From Vulcanimicrobiota bacterium (lineage in GTDB: Bacteria; Vulcanimicrobiota; Xenobia; Xenobiales; JADMJV01), in NCBI GenBank assembly GCA_019637395.1, contig JAHBVR010000011.1, forward strand, positions 186,001 to 250,000: a stretch of DNA of 64,000 nt, in the 5' to 3' direction. Within the stretch, counting starts at the first letter, position 1. Every line of letters starts with the position of its first letter. Positions 17,007-24,627 of the stretch are shown piece after piece. A model generated the notes under the pieces. The model made no database searches. It worked only from the letters and a program-made list of their open reading frames with translations, and was not told the DNA's origin. Position numbers and translations under genes: made by a program.

Positions 17007-17687
17007 TTAACTCTCCGATAGCGGCGACCAAAAGCGGACCAGAAGCCACCAGCAACACCTGCCTGTCAAACCCAGAACCAGCCAGGCAAGACAGCTGAGA
17101 CCCAGCAGCCAGGGCCAGTCGAGATAACGGTCTCCCAGCCAAAATTCGCGTCTTGGGTAGTAAATCCGGGGGCCCGACCGGGAAACGCGCAAAAACTTCC
17201 AGCCCGAACCCACCTGCACCTCAAATTGGTTCGAGGTATGGCCGGGGCGGAACCATTGCCGCCCCGGCTGCGTGGCCACCAGGCGCCAGAAGCAGGTCGA
17301 CTGCCCATCGAAGAGTCCGGGACTATCCAGGCGCAGCCCGTCCGCATGGCTTAAATCGAGCGCCGCCTGAGCCGGTACCGACACCAGAAAGCTTTCGCCC
17401 ACTCGGATGGGGCGATAGCGGCAGTAGCTTTCCAGTCCTTGCAGTGCTCCCAGCAACAGCAACAAAGAAACCAGGCTCGGGGCCAGCAGGGCGCGCCCCA
17501 GGCGCAGGCTGGTGGCCGCCAGATCCAACCACACTTTGCCCAGGATGCGGGGGGAATCGCCGTAGAGCAGCAACTCCAGCAGCTGACCGAGCGCGCGCCG
17601 AACCAAGGACGGAGCCAGCGGAAAGGCTCGGAAAATCAACCACCAGGCCAGCGTTAACAAGAGTCCGGCCAGCACCAGTGGGTTCAC
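17007..17687 (-). CDS. Membrane protein of unknown function
   Basis: 226 residues from GTG 17687, overlapping the upstream small RHH-like gene by 4 bp. There is an N-terminal membrane segment (residues 3-24), a second near 75-92, an exported soluble region of about 80 residues rich in Trp/Arg/Gly, and a C-terminal hydrophobic pair (WPWLLGLSCLAWLVLGLTG). I do not recognise it. It is the last gene of the operon running from 21976 to 17007, so it may work with the two phosphatase-fold enzymes in processing a surface molecule. Confidence 0.65.
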   Translation of the reverse strand: MNPLVLAGLLLTLAWWLIFRAFPLAPSLVRRALGQLLELLLYGDSPRILGKVWLDLAATSLRLGRALLAPSLVSLLLLLGALQGLESYCRYRPIRVGESFLVSVPAQAALDLSHADGLRLDSPGLFDGQSTCFWRLVATQPGRQWFRPGHTSNQFEVQVGSGWKFLRVSRSGPRIYYPRREFWLGDRYLDWPWLLGLSCLAWLVLGLTGRCCWWLLVRFWSPLSES

Positions 17688-17869
17688 AAATAGCCCAGAC
17701 CGCGCAGGCGTTCCTGCACGGCCGCGTCCTCAGCCGGCGTAAGCTTCTGCAGATCCTGCTCGAGCAGATGGGCCACGTATTCCTCGACCGACGGGTAGCC
17801 CAGCTCCTCGGAACGCTTGCGGGCTCGTTCCAGCAACACCGGGTCGATGCGAATCTTGGGAGCAAACAT
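17684..17869 (-). CDS. Small ribbon-helix-helix-like protein
   Basis: 61 residues: a basic beta-like start (MFAPKIRIDPVLLERARKR) followed by two helices, SVEEYVAHLLEQDLQKL, with the tail RLRGLGYL. This is the form of CopG/RHH-like mini-proteins that often sit beside sulfatase and phosphatase-fold genes; the same RL.GLGY tail is common at the C-terminus of such enzymes. It overlaps the membrane-protein gene downstream by 4 bp and the phosphatase-fold gene upstream by 1 bp, so co-expression is certain. The role is unknown: regulator or structural partner. Confidence 0.7.
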   Translation of the reverse strand: MFAPKIRIDPVLLERARKRSEELGYPSVEEYVAHLLEQDLQKLTPAEDAAVQERLRGLGYL

Positions 17870-19653
17870 CAGTCCTCCAGCAGGTTGCGCCCGGTCATGG
17901 CCGGAGGCGGCGCGACCTGGAACTGTTTAAGGATGGTCGGGGCCAGATCCTTCAGCGACGGATTCTCTCGTCGGATGGGTCGCGAGCAGAGCAGAACCCC
18001 AGGAACCAGTTGAGGGTCAATCAGATGATCGCCATTCCAGTGGTCCAGGTTGTCCCGGAAAACCAGCCCCGAACGCTGCCCCAGCGCCGTTTCCCAGGCC
18101 ACCCGATAGCCCCTTTCGTAACCGATCACCAGATCCGGCGCCTGCTCCCGATAGGCGGAAGTGTAGATCAGGCGGCTGTCGTAGACCTGGCGAACCACCC
18201 GGCGCCCGTTAGCCGGATCGCGCAAGGCCAGTAATTTCGCGGTCAACTCCCGTTTGAGCCGGTCGCTCTGGGCCGGGTCCTGGGTGCCCCGGGCCTCGCG
18301 GCCACGCAGATTGAGGTAAAGGCCATTGAATCCGACCGCGTAGGCCCGCGTGCCCGCCCAATCGATCTGCTCCAGGGGTTGATCGGGCTGACTGCGCAAC
18401 CAGCCCTGCTCGGCCAACCAGGCGTTGAGATCGAAGACGCGCTCGAAGGGCGCGAACCCGTGGTCCGAGACCACCCAGAGAGTGGTCTCGGCGTCCAGCT
18501 GGGACAGCACCCCAGCCAGCATCTCATCGGCCCGCCCATAAGCTCGCTCCACCTCCTCCGGCTTACGCCAGAAAAGATGGGATTGCAAATCGAGATGGGA
18601 TACATAGAAGAAGAAAAACCCCTGGGTGAAATCGCGCAATCCCTGAGTCAGCAGGCGCCGGTTCTCGGCCAGCACTTCGCTGCTCTGGGCCAGGTAGTCC
18701 GGGTCGCTGATGACCTGGGCGCTGAGGGCCTTGCTCTCTTCGGCCATTCCCTGGGTGTGGTAACGCCCGCACTGGCGAGCCAGTCGCGCGGCCAGCGTGG
18801 GCGGATTGGAGAGGGGCAACTGCGGCCGGGTGGGATCGTCATTCAACGGCGAAACATACAGAGCCAGCGGTTTCACCGAACGCAACAGGAAGCGCACCAT
18901 TCCGCGGGTTTTAGGAAAGGCCACGGGAATCCAGCCCGACCATTCCCCCTGTTTGAGCAAAAAGGGCTGAGATTCGGGCTCTCCGACTTCGATGAGAGCC
19001 TGTCCATTCCGTGTATCCAGGCGTAAATGCAGCGGACAGGCCTGCTGCTCGGGCCCGATCAAGCTGGCTTGAACCTCTCCCCCGCGAGGCTCCACCCGCA
19101 CCCAGGTGCCGCCGCTCAGCGGGTGCTCCGGCTCCTCCTCGCTGTAATACGAAAAAGTTCCGTAGCTCCCGAGTAAATCCGGCGTTCCCAGACCGGTCAG
19201 CGTGCGTGCCTGGTCGGGGGCGGCGGGAAACCAGCAAGGAACGCGCAGCAACGTGGCCGGCACCTGCCTCTGGTTGAGGTAGGTCCAGAAGGGCGGAGCC
19301 CCCAGTTGGCGGCGATATTCGCCTTCGGCCACGCGAGACATCGAGGTGACCGGCTGGAGCCGTTGCGGATCCCGCTGCAGAAAATCAAAAAGCCCGTGGC
19401 CGCCCGGATCCTGCCCGGTGAGAAAGGTTGCCCAGGCGACGGGGCTCTGAGGCGGCGTGGTGGTGCCCAGCTCCCAGAAACCGCCCAACGAGCGCAGCCG
19501 GGCGAAGTGGGGCAACTTACCCTGGTCCAACAGACGCCGCAATACCTGGGGATCGCAACCATCCAGGGCCAGCACGATCACGCGTGGCCGGGAGGCTGGA
19601 GGACCTCCGCAACTCAGCAGCAGCAAAGCCAGCCAGCCGACTAATCCACGCAC
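17869..19653 (-). CDS. Alkaline-phosphatase-fold lipoprotein (phosphodiesterase/pyrophosphatase type)
   Basis: 594 residues from GTG 19653, chosen because it gives a clean lipoprotein signal: short basic start, hydrophobic core and LLLLSCGG lipobox. The catalytic domain begins RPRVIVLALDGCDPQVL, with the nucleophile region SPVAWATFLTGQDPGGHG (Thr in WATF) and metal ligands in VSDHGFAPF. This is the type I phosphodiesterase / nucleotide pyrophosphatase branch of the family. It is the neighbour and paralogue of the next gene upstream, which it overlaps by 13 bp. Likely a periplasmic or surface hydrolase or transferase; substrate unknown. Confidence 0.88.
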   Translation of the reverse strand: MRGLVGWLALLLLSCGGPPASRPRVIVLALDGCDPQVLRRLLDQGKLPHFARLRSLGGFWELGTTTPPQSPVAWATFLTGQDPGGHGLFDFLQRDPQRLQPVTSMSRVAEGEYRRQLGAPPFWTYLNQRQVPATLLRVPCWFPAAPDQARTLTGLGTPDLLGSYGTFSYYSEEEPEHPLSGGTWVRVEPRGGEVQASLIGPEQQACPLHLRLDTRNGQALIEVGEPESQPFLLKQGEWSGWIPVAFPKTRGMVRFLLRSVKPLALYVSPLNDDPTRPQLPLSNPPTLAARLARQCGRYHTQGMAEESKALSAQVISDPDYLAQSSEVLAENRRLLTQGLRDFTQGFFFFYVSHLDLQSHLFWRKPEEVERAYGRADEMLAGVLSQLDAETTLWVVSDHGFAPFERVFDLNAWLAEQGWLRSQPDQPLEQIDWAGTRAYAVGFNGLYLNLRGREARGTQDPAQSDRLKRELTAKLLALRDPANGRRVVRQVYDSRLIYTSAYREQAPDLVIGYERGYRVAWETALGQRSGLVFRDNLDHWNGDHLIDPQLVPGVLLCSRPIRRENPSLKDLAPTILKQFQVAPPPAMTGRNLLED

Positions 19654-21458
19654 AAAGAACGGCCTTCCAGGGCGGCCGGACGGGGCACCCCGAAAAAATC
19701 CAGCACGGTGGGAGCCAGGTCGAGCAGGCTCGCTTCCGGCCGTAAAGGCTGGTTGCACAGCAGCACGCCCGGCACCCGCTGTGGATGCAGGCAATGGTCC
19801 CCGCACCAGGCCGAGGTGTTGTCGGCAAAAATCTGCTCGCCCACCTCGCCGCGCCCGGCGCTCTTGGCGATACGGTAGCCCACTTCCCAGCCCAGCACCA
19901 GATCGGGAGCATCCACGCTATAAGGCCCCTGGTAGCACTGCCGATTGTCGAAAACCTCCAGCAGCGGTCGAGTTCCATCCAACGGGTCGACCATTTCTAA
20001 CAGGCGCCGGCGTAACTCCGCCTTGAGGTCGTCAGCCTGCTCCGGAGGAACGCAACCCCGCGCCTGGCGTCCGCGCAAATTGAGATGCAGGCCGGCCAGA
20101 CCCAGCGCGATGGCCCGGGTCTCCGGCCAGACAGGGCGCCCCCGGTCATCGACCCGCAGGTATCCCTCGGCGCGCAACCAGGCATTCACGTCGACGCTGC
20201 GGCGAAAGGGCTTGAAACCATGGTCGGAGAGCACCAGCAAAACCTCCCCGGGCCGCAGCCGGGCGCGTGTTTCCCCTACCAGCTCGTCCATCCGGCCATA
20301 CAGGTCGGTGATGGTCTCGGGGCAATCGAGGGCCATATGCTGAATGCGATCGGGACCGTCAAACACAGCCGCGCACAGACCGACCGGCGTGCGCTCGAGC
20401 AAATGCAGGAACTGACCCCGGCGTTCTTCGTGGATGGCATAGGCCTGCTCCAGAAACTGCTGGGGAGAGAGCACGCCGTCCTCGCGCGCGCCGGTATCCT
20501 CGGCCAGACCGCAAGTGGCGTAAGGGCCGAGCAGCAGGGCCAGGCTGGCCGAGAAAAAGTTCGGATAGGACAACCCCAGCACGGGACGCTCCGGGTCGAG
20601 CTGCACCGGGGTGGCGTAGAGTTGAGGACTGTCGTCGAGCAGCAAGAACTTGACCAGGCCGGGGGAGCGCCCGAACTGGAGGCGGCACCAGGGACTGTAG
20701 CGGCCGACCTGCAAATCGAGCTGTTGGCCGGCCCAACTCAACCTCCATTGCCCCTGAAGCCGGCGCAGATGCAGGCGGACGCTGCCCGAGGGTAGCTCAA
20801 AGTCGGCCCGGCCGTCCCGCCAGAGCACGTTCACGCCCTCGCGCAGCTCCCGCGGTTGGGGACTGAAGAGGGTGTAGACTCCCTGAGTTCCGCGCAAATC
20901 GGGAATCCCCATAGCCGAAAGCAGAGTGCCGAAGAAACGCCCCGAGGGCCAGCTGACCGGCACTCGCAAAATCTGCGAAAAGACACCGTATTCGCCGAGA
21001 ATTTCCCAGAAGCTGCGACCTTTGCGCAACTGGCGTGGACGGCCCCCCGAGACTTCGGAGAAGGCCAGCTTCAAGCCCAGCTCGGGAGTGCGGTGCACAA
21101 AATCGAAGACGCCATGCTTGCCCGGATTGAGACCGGTGGCAAAGGTGGACCAGGCCACCGGAGAGAGCGGCGGGCAGGTCGTGGCCAGCCTTTGATATCC
21201 GCCCTCGGCGGCCAGGGCTTGAAAATGAGGCAGCCGACCGGCCCGCATCCCCTCCTCGAGCAAGGACGGCTCCAGGCCGTCCAGGCCCAGCAAGACCACC
21301 CGGCGGGCGCGGGCCGGGCCGCGCTTCTTGGGACGGCGCCACAGCCAGCGCAGGGGCAGGGTCAGCAGCGAGAGCAGACCGACCAGGATGCCGGTGAGCA
21401 GGAGCAGCGCGGGCGCCTGCACGGCCAGGCCGGGTCCGGGACCGATATAGGCTAGCAC
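19641..21458 (-). CDS. Membrane-anchored alkaline-phosphatase-fold phosphodiesterase
   Basis: 605 residues from GTG 21458. Residues 14-42 form one or two membrane segments ending in an RRPKKRG stop-transfer cluster. The enzyme domain starts RRVVLLGLDGLEPSLL, with the nucleophile region SPVAWSTFATGLNPGKHG and metal site LSDHGFKPF. A second block, ARGCVPPEQADDLKAELRRRL, is shared with the paralogue downstream. It overlaps the sulfotransferase gene by 7 bp and the paralogue by 13 bp. Two similar enzymes in one operon suggest successive steps on one surface substrate. Confidence 0.88.
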   Translation of the reverse strand: MLAYIGPGPGLAVQAPALLLLTGILVGLLSLLTLPLRWLWRRPKKRGPARARRVVLLGLDGLEPSLLEEGMRAGRLPHFQALAAEGGYQRLATTCPPLSPVAWSTFATGLNPGKHGVFDFVHRTPELGLKLAFSEVSGGRPRQLRKGRSFWEILGEYGVFSQILRVPVSWPSGRFFGTLLSAMGIPDLRGTQGVYTLFSPQPRELREGVNVLWRDGRADFELPSGSVRLHLRRLQGQWRLSWAGQQLDLQVGRYSPWCRLQFGRSPGLVKFLLLDDSPQLYATPVQLDPERPVLGLSYPNFFSASLALLLGPYATCGLAEDTGAREDGVLSPQQFLEQAYAIHEERRGQFLHLLERTPVGLCAAVFDGPDRIQHMALDCPETITDLYGRMDELVGETRARLRPGEVLLVLSDHGFKPFRRSVDVNAWLRAEGYLRVDDRGRPVWPETRAIALGLAGLHLNLRGRQARGCVPPEQADDLKAELRRRLLEMVDPLDGTRPLLEVFDNRQCYQGPYSVDAPDLVLGWEVGYRIAKSAGRGEVGEQIFADNTSAWCGDHCLHPQRVPGVLLCNQPLRPEASLLDLAPTVLDFFGVPRPAALEGRSLCVD

Positions 21459-21976
21459 TGGCGATTCCGATAGAGAGCCGGGTCGACCTGGCCGGCCATG
21501 GCTTTCAGGTCAAGCGGGCGTCCTAAAAAGGTCTGCAGCTCCCGAGCGACCTCTTGCGGCTGGTGGATCAGGCGCCGGTGTTCGACCCGCCAGACCGGCC
21601 AACCGCGACCTGCCAGCCAGCCCTTGAAGCGGTGCAGTTCCCGGCTCAACAGTTCGGGCCAATCCCGGCCGTCGGGAGGCTGGCCCAGCATTTTCTGCTG
21701 CGAGGCGGCCACTTCGGTCAGGTCCCGTTCCAGCAGAAGGACTCGGACCGGTCCCTGGAGGTCGGCCTTTTCCAATTGCCGGTCCAGCAGCTTGACGGCT
21801 TTCCCTCCAGAGTCGGCTTCCGACCAGGTCCCGGCCTCAAAGTAGCCGCGCGGGTTGTGCTGATCGGCCGGGCGCCCGCCGTCGCTCACCAGCTCCAGCC
21901 CGCCCGCCTGCAGCATGGACATCAGTAGGGAAGTGCCACTGCGCGGCAAGCCGGTCACCACCACCAGTTCGTTCAT
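21452..21976 (-). CDS. Sulfotransferase-family protein
   Basis: 174 residues. The PAPS 5'-phosphosulfate loop appears as TGLPRSGTSLL (residues 8-18), the NPRGYFE segment follows, and the 3'-phosphate site is LLLERDLTEVAASQ. The protein is shorter than most bacterial sulfotransferases, so the acceptor-binding region is minimal. Starting at ATG 21976, it is the first gene of the operon with the two phosphatase-fold enzymes and directly follows the histidine-rich membrane protein gene. It probably transfers sulfate to a carbohydrate or peptide. The family call is good; the substrate is unknown. Confidence 0.8.
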   Translation of the reverse strand: MNELVVVTGLPRSGTSLLMSMLQAGGLELVSDGGRPADQHNPRGYFEAGTWSEADSGGKAVKLLDRQLEKADLQGPVRVLLLERDLTEVAASQQKMLGQPPDGRDWPELLSRELHRFKGWLAGRGWPVWRVEHRRLIHQPQEVARELQTFLGRPLDLKAMAGQVDPALYRNRQC

Positions 21977-23068
21977 TTAAACCGGGTCGGAAAAAAGCGC
22001 CTGGCGCACTTGCGGATCGTCCCGCACCCGCCACAACACATTGTCGATAAAGTAGTGGTGAATGTTGATGAACAGGTTGGCGGCAATCAGACAAAAGGAA
22101 AAGCCGAAAGTGGTCATGGCTTCCATGCTCATATCCAGGTTGCCGGGCACCACTTCGAAGCACATCCAGCCACTCAGAGCCAGTCCGAAAACCAGGGCGG
22201 TGGCCCGTCCGGCCGACTCGCGAATGCTGGGCCGGGAGCGCTCTACTCGATAGACAAAGGTCAGATACTGCAGCGAGTGAAAAAACGGCACCACGTAGAA
22301 GAAGAAGTCCGGTTGGCGAAAGCAAGGCGCGAACCACAACATCATGGCCACATAGGGAATCAGGAAAGTCGGGCTGGGCCGATAGCCGGCCCGCCAGTTC
22401 CGGAAAAAGACCCGATACAACACCACCGCGATCATGATCTGAAAGATCCAGAAGGAACCCAGGTATAGCCACCCGGGCAGTTGCCAGGTGCTGTATTTCA
22501 AGGACCAGAACGTGCCGGTCGGATTCAGATTGGCATTGGTGAAGTTGTACCACCACAGCGACAGCAGACTGAAGCGCAAAGATTCCCGCTGCACGCGGTC
22601 GAGCGGATAGCGGTCATAGGCCGAGTAGACCATCATGCAGCCGAAGGCCTGCTTGGCGTAATGCCAGCCGACGGTGAAGAACATGAAGTTGATCCCCGCC
22701 CCCAGCAGTTGCTCGCTCAGTCCCCGACTCTGAGGCTCCACCGCCAGGCAATAGGCGCAGGTCAAGAAGCCGAGCAGCAGCGAGGGAACCAGCAGCAGAT
22801 GGAACCAGTGCTTGACCACGAAATCCTGGCCGCGCCCGTAAGCCAGTCGGTAGCTGGCTAAAAAGTGAGGGTAGTTGACGAATAGGGACATCATTGACAT
22901 GGTCACGGCCAGGTTGCCGAACTGGTTGCTGACCCCATACCAGTTGCGAAAGCCGCCGGCCACCGTCATGGCCAGATAGGCGACCACGCTGGCCCCGCCC
23001 AGCAACCAGAAATCTAAAGTGCGGGAAACCAGGTAGTTGGCACGCATCGGCGCGGTGGTCGTCGACAT
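21977..23068 (-). CDS. Histidine-rich polytopic membrane protein (copy 1)
   Basis: 363 residues, about eight hydrophobic segments. Histidines recur at membrane edges in fixed contexts: VNYPHFLASYRLAYGRG, FFTVGWHYAKQAFGCMMVY, PFFHSLQYL and ANLFINIHHYFIDNVLWRVRD. Such clusters recall membrane di-iron enzymes (desaturase, hydroxylase or carotenoid-cleavage type), but I cannot assign a family. A close paralogue of equal length lies at 27500-28585, and the two bracket cassette B as direct repeats. It is divergent from the HTTM gene, with 52 bp between the starts. Confidence 0.8.
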   Translation of the reverse strand: MSTTTAPMRANYLVSRTLDFWLLGGASVVAYLAMTVAGGFRNWYGVSNQFGNLAVTMSMMSLFVNYPHFLASYRLAYGRGQDFVVKHWFHLLLVPSLLLGFLTCAYCLAVEPQSRGLSEQLLGAGINFMFFTVGWHYAKQAFGCMMVYSAYDRYPLDRVQRESLRFSLLSLWWYNFTNANLNPTGTFWSLKYSTWQLPGWLYLGSFWIFQIMIAVVLYRVFFRNWRAGYRPSPTFLIPYVAMMLWFAPCFRQPDFFFYVVPFFHSLQYLTFVYRVERSRPSIRESAGRATALVFGLALSGWMCFEVVPGNLDMSMEAMTTFGFSFCLIAANLFINIHHYFIDNVLWRVRDDPQVRQALFSDPV

Positions 23069-23120
23069 TCAGAATAGGTTCGCGGGAGTTCCAGCCCATT
23101 CCCGCGAAAATATCCCGTGG
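23069..23120. promoter_or_regulatory. Divergent promoter region, membrane protein / HTTM gene
   Basis: Only 52 bp separate the two divergent starts, so both promoters must fit here or overlap the coding ends. I see no clear -35/-10 pair. The short shared space implies that the histidine-rich membrane protein and the HTTM protein are controlled together. Confidence 0.35.
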
Positions 23121-24575
23121 ATGAAAGTCTTCGCCCTCGACTTGCGGGCTATCGCTCTGGCTCGCATGGCTATCGGCCTGCTGATTCTGGTCGACCTGTT
23201 GATCCGTTGCCAGGACATCGGCGCCTTTTATCTCCCCGACGGGATTACCCCGGTCGGAGCCATGCCCGCCAGTCCCAACACCTTCAAGCATCTTGAGCTC
23301 TACCGCCAGGTCGAGACGTACTGGGGAGTGGCCGGGCTCATGCTGCTGGCCGCCCTCTTCGCGCTCAGCCTGATGATGGGCTTCTACTCGCGCACTTCCG
23401 CGCTGCTCTCCTGGTATATGCTGGCTTCCATCCAGAATCGCAACCTCTACGTCAACGACGGCGGCGACCTGACCCTCAAAATCTTCCTTTTCATCGGGCT
23501 CTTCTTGCCGCTGGGAGCGCGCTGGTCCATCGACGCCTGGCGCAACCCTCACTGGAAAAAGCTGCCCAACGAATATCTCAGCCCGGCCACGGCCGCCCTG
23601 GTGCTGCAGTTTTGCGTCATGTACTTCACGGCCGGGGTGCTCAAGAGCGATCCGGCCTGGCGCCAAACCGGCGACGCGCTCTGGCTGGCGCTCAACCTGG
23701 ACCAGTTCTCCACCGGCTTTGCCCGGGAACTCTTACATCACACCACCCTGCTGCGGGCTCTGACCTTCTTGGTGCTGGCCATCGAAATGACCACACCGCT
23801 GTTGCTACTCTGTCCGCTCGTGAACAACTGGACGCGCAGCCTGAATTTGATTCTGCTCATCGGCTTTCATCTGGGTATCGCCAGTTGTATGCACCTGGGC
23901 CTGTTCATGCCGATCTGTCTGGGCGTGCTGATCTTTCTCTGGCCCACGCCCTGGATGGATTTTCTAGAAAAGCACCTGGCCAGGCCCTCCCCCGCGAGCG
24001 AAGAAGAAGGCAAGGGTCTCCCCTCCGGCTACGGGCCCTCCTGGATCGTGAGAATCGCCAGCCTCTCCATCGTAGCCTTCATCTTCATCGAAAATTACTA
24101 CACCATCCCGGAACTGGGCCTGATTCCGCGCGGAGGCATGCGCACCTACATCATGAACTACGGTCGCAGCACCGGAATGATGCAAAACTGGACCCTCTTT
24201 GCGCCCAAACCAGTGATGCAGGACGGTTGGTTCGTGGTGGAGGGAAGGCGGGGGGATGGGCGGGTGATCGACCTGCTTACCGGCCAGCCGGTCACCTACG
24301 CCAAGCCGGTCCCGGTCTGCGACCAGTTCAAAAACCAGCGCTGGCGGCGTATCTTCCAAAACCTCTGGATCCGCTGGAATCCCCGTCAGACCCCCTTCTT
24401 CCTGCGCTACATGGGACGTAAGTGGAATCGCGAGCACGCTCCTCAAGACCGGGTGGTCTTCCTGCGTCTCATCTTTGTCCAGGAACTCACGGAACTACCC
24501 GGCATTCCCATGCAAACCCAGGTAGGCACGATAGGAGAATTCCCCTCGCGCTGGCTGGAAGGCGAGACGCTATGA
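23121..24575 (+). CDS. HTTM-domain membrane protein (cassette B)
   Basis: 484 residues. ATG 23121 is chosen because it places MKVFALDLRAIALARMAIG at the N-terminus, exactly where the family begins; the frame upstream runs into the divergent gene. Family blocks SWYMLASIQNRNLYVNDGG, LKIFLFIGLFLPLGARWS and LVLQFCVMYFTAGVLKSD are present, followed by more membrane spans and a soluble end (MMQNWTLFAPKPVMQDGWF). It is the paralogue of the cassette A HTTM gene, but here it lies upstream of the PilX-like and pilin genes rather than downstream. HTTM proteins share the fold of vitamin K-dependent carboxylase; the actual reaction is unknown. Confidence 0.88.
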   Translation: MKVFALDLRAIALARMAIGLLILVDLLIRCQDIGAFYLPDGITPVGAMPASPNTFKHLELYRQVETYWGVAGLMLLAALFALSLMMGFYSRTSALLSWYMLASIQNRNLYVNDGGDLTLKIFLFIGLFLPLGARWSIDAWRNPHWKKLPNEYLSPATAALVLQFCVMYFTAGVLKSDPAWRQTGDALWLALNLDQFSTGFARELLHHTTLLRALTFLVLAIEMTTPLLLLCPLVNNWTRSLNLILLIGFHLGIASCMHLGLFMPICLGVLIFLWPTPWMDFLEKHLARPSPASEEEGKGLPSGYGPSWIVRIASLSIVAFIFIENYYTIPELGLIPRGGMRTYIMNYGRSTGMMQNWTLFAPKPVMQDGWFVVEGRRGDGRVIDLLTGQPVTYAKPVPVCDQFKNQRWRRIFQNLWIRWNPRQTPFFLRYMGRKWNREHAPQDRVVFLRLIFVQELTELPGIPMQTQVGTIGEFPSRWLEGETL

Positions 24576-24577
24576 GA

Positions 24578-24606
24578 TTGTTTTTTGTTACATTTTTGTG
24601 TATGCT
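24578..24606 (+). promoter_or_regulatory. Candidate sigma70-type promoter for cassette B pilin genes
   Basis: TTGTTT at 24578-24583 and TATGCT at 24601-24606 are spaced by 17 bp in a markedly AT-rich patch starting at the end of the HTTM gene. The start codon at 24628 has GGAGGA at 24615-24620. This would let the PilX-like and pilin genes be transcribed apart from the HTTM gene. Confidence 0.5.
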
Positions 24607-24627
24607 CGTGGATCGGAGGAAAGTTTC

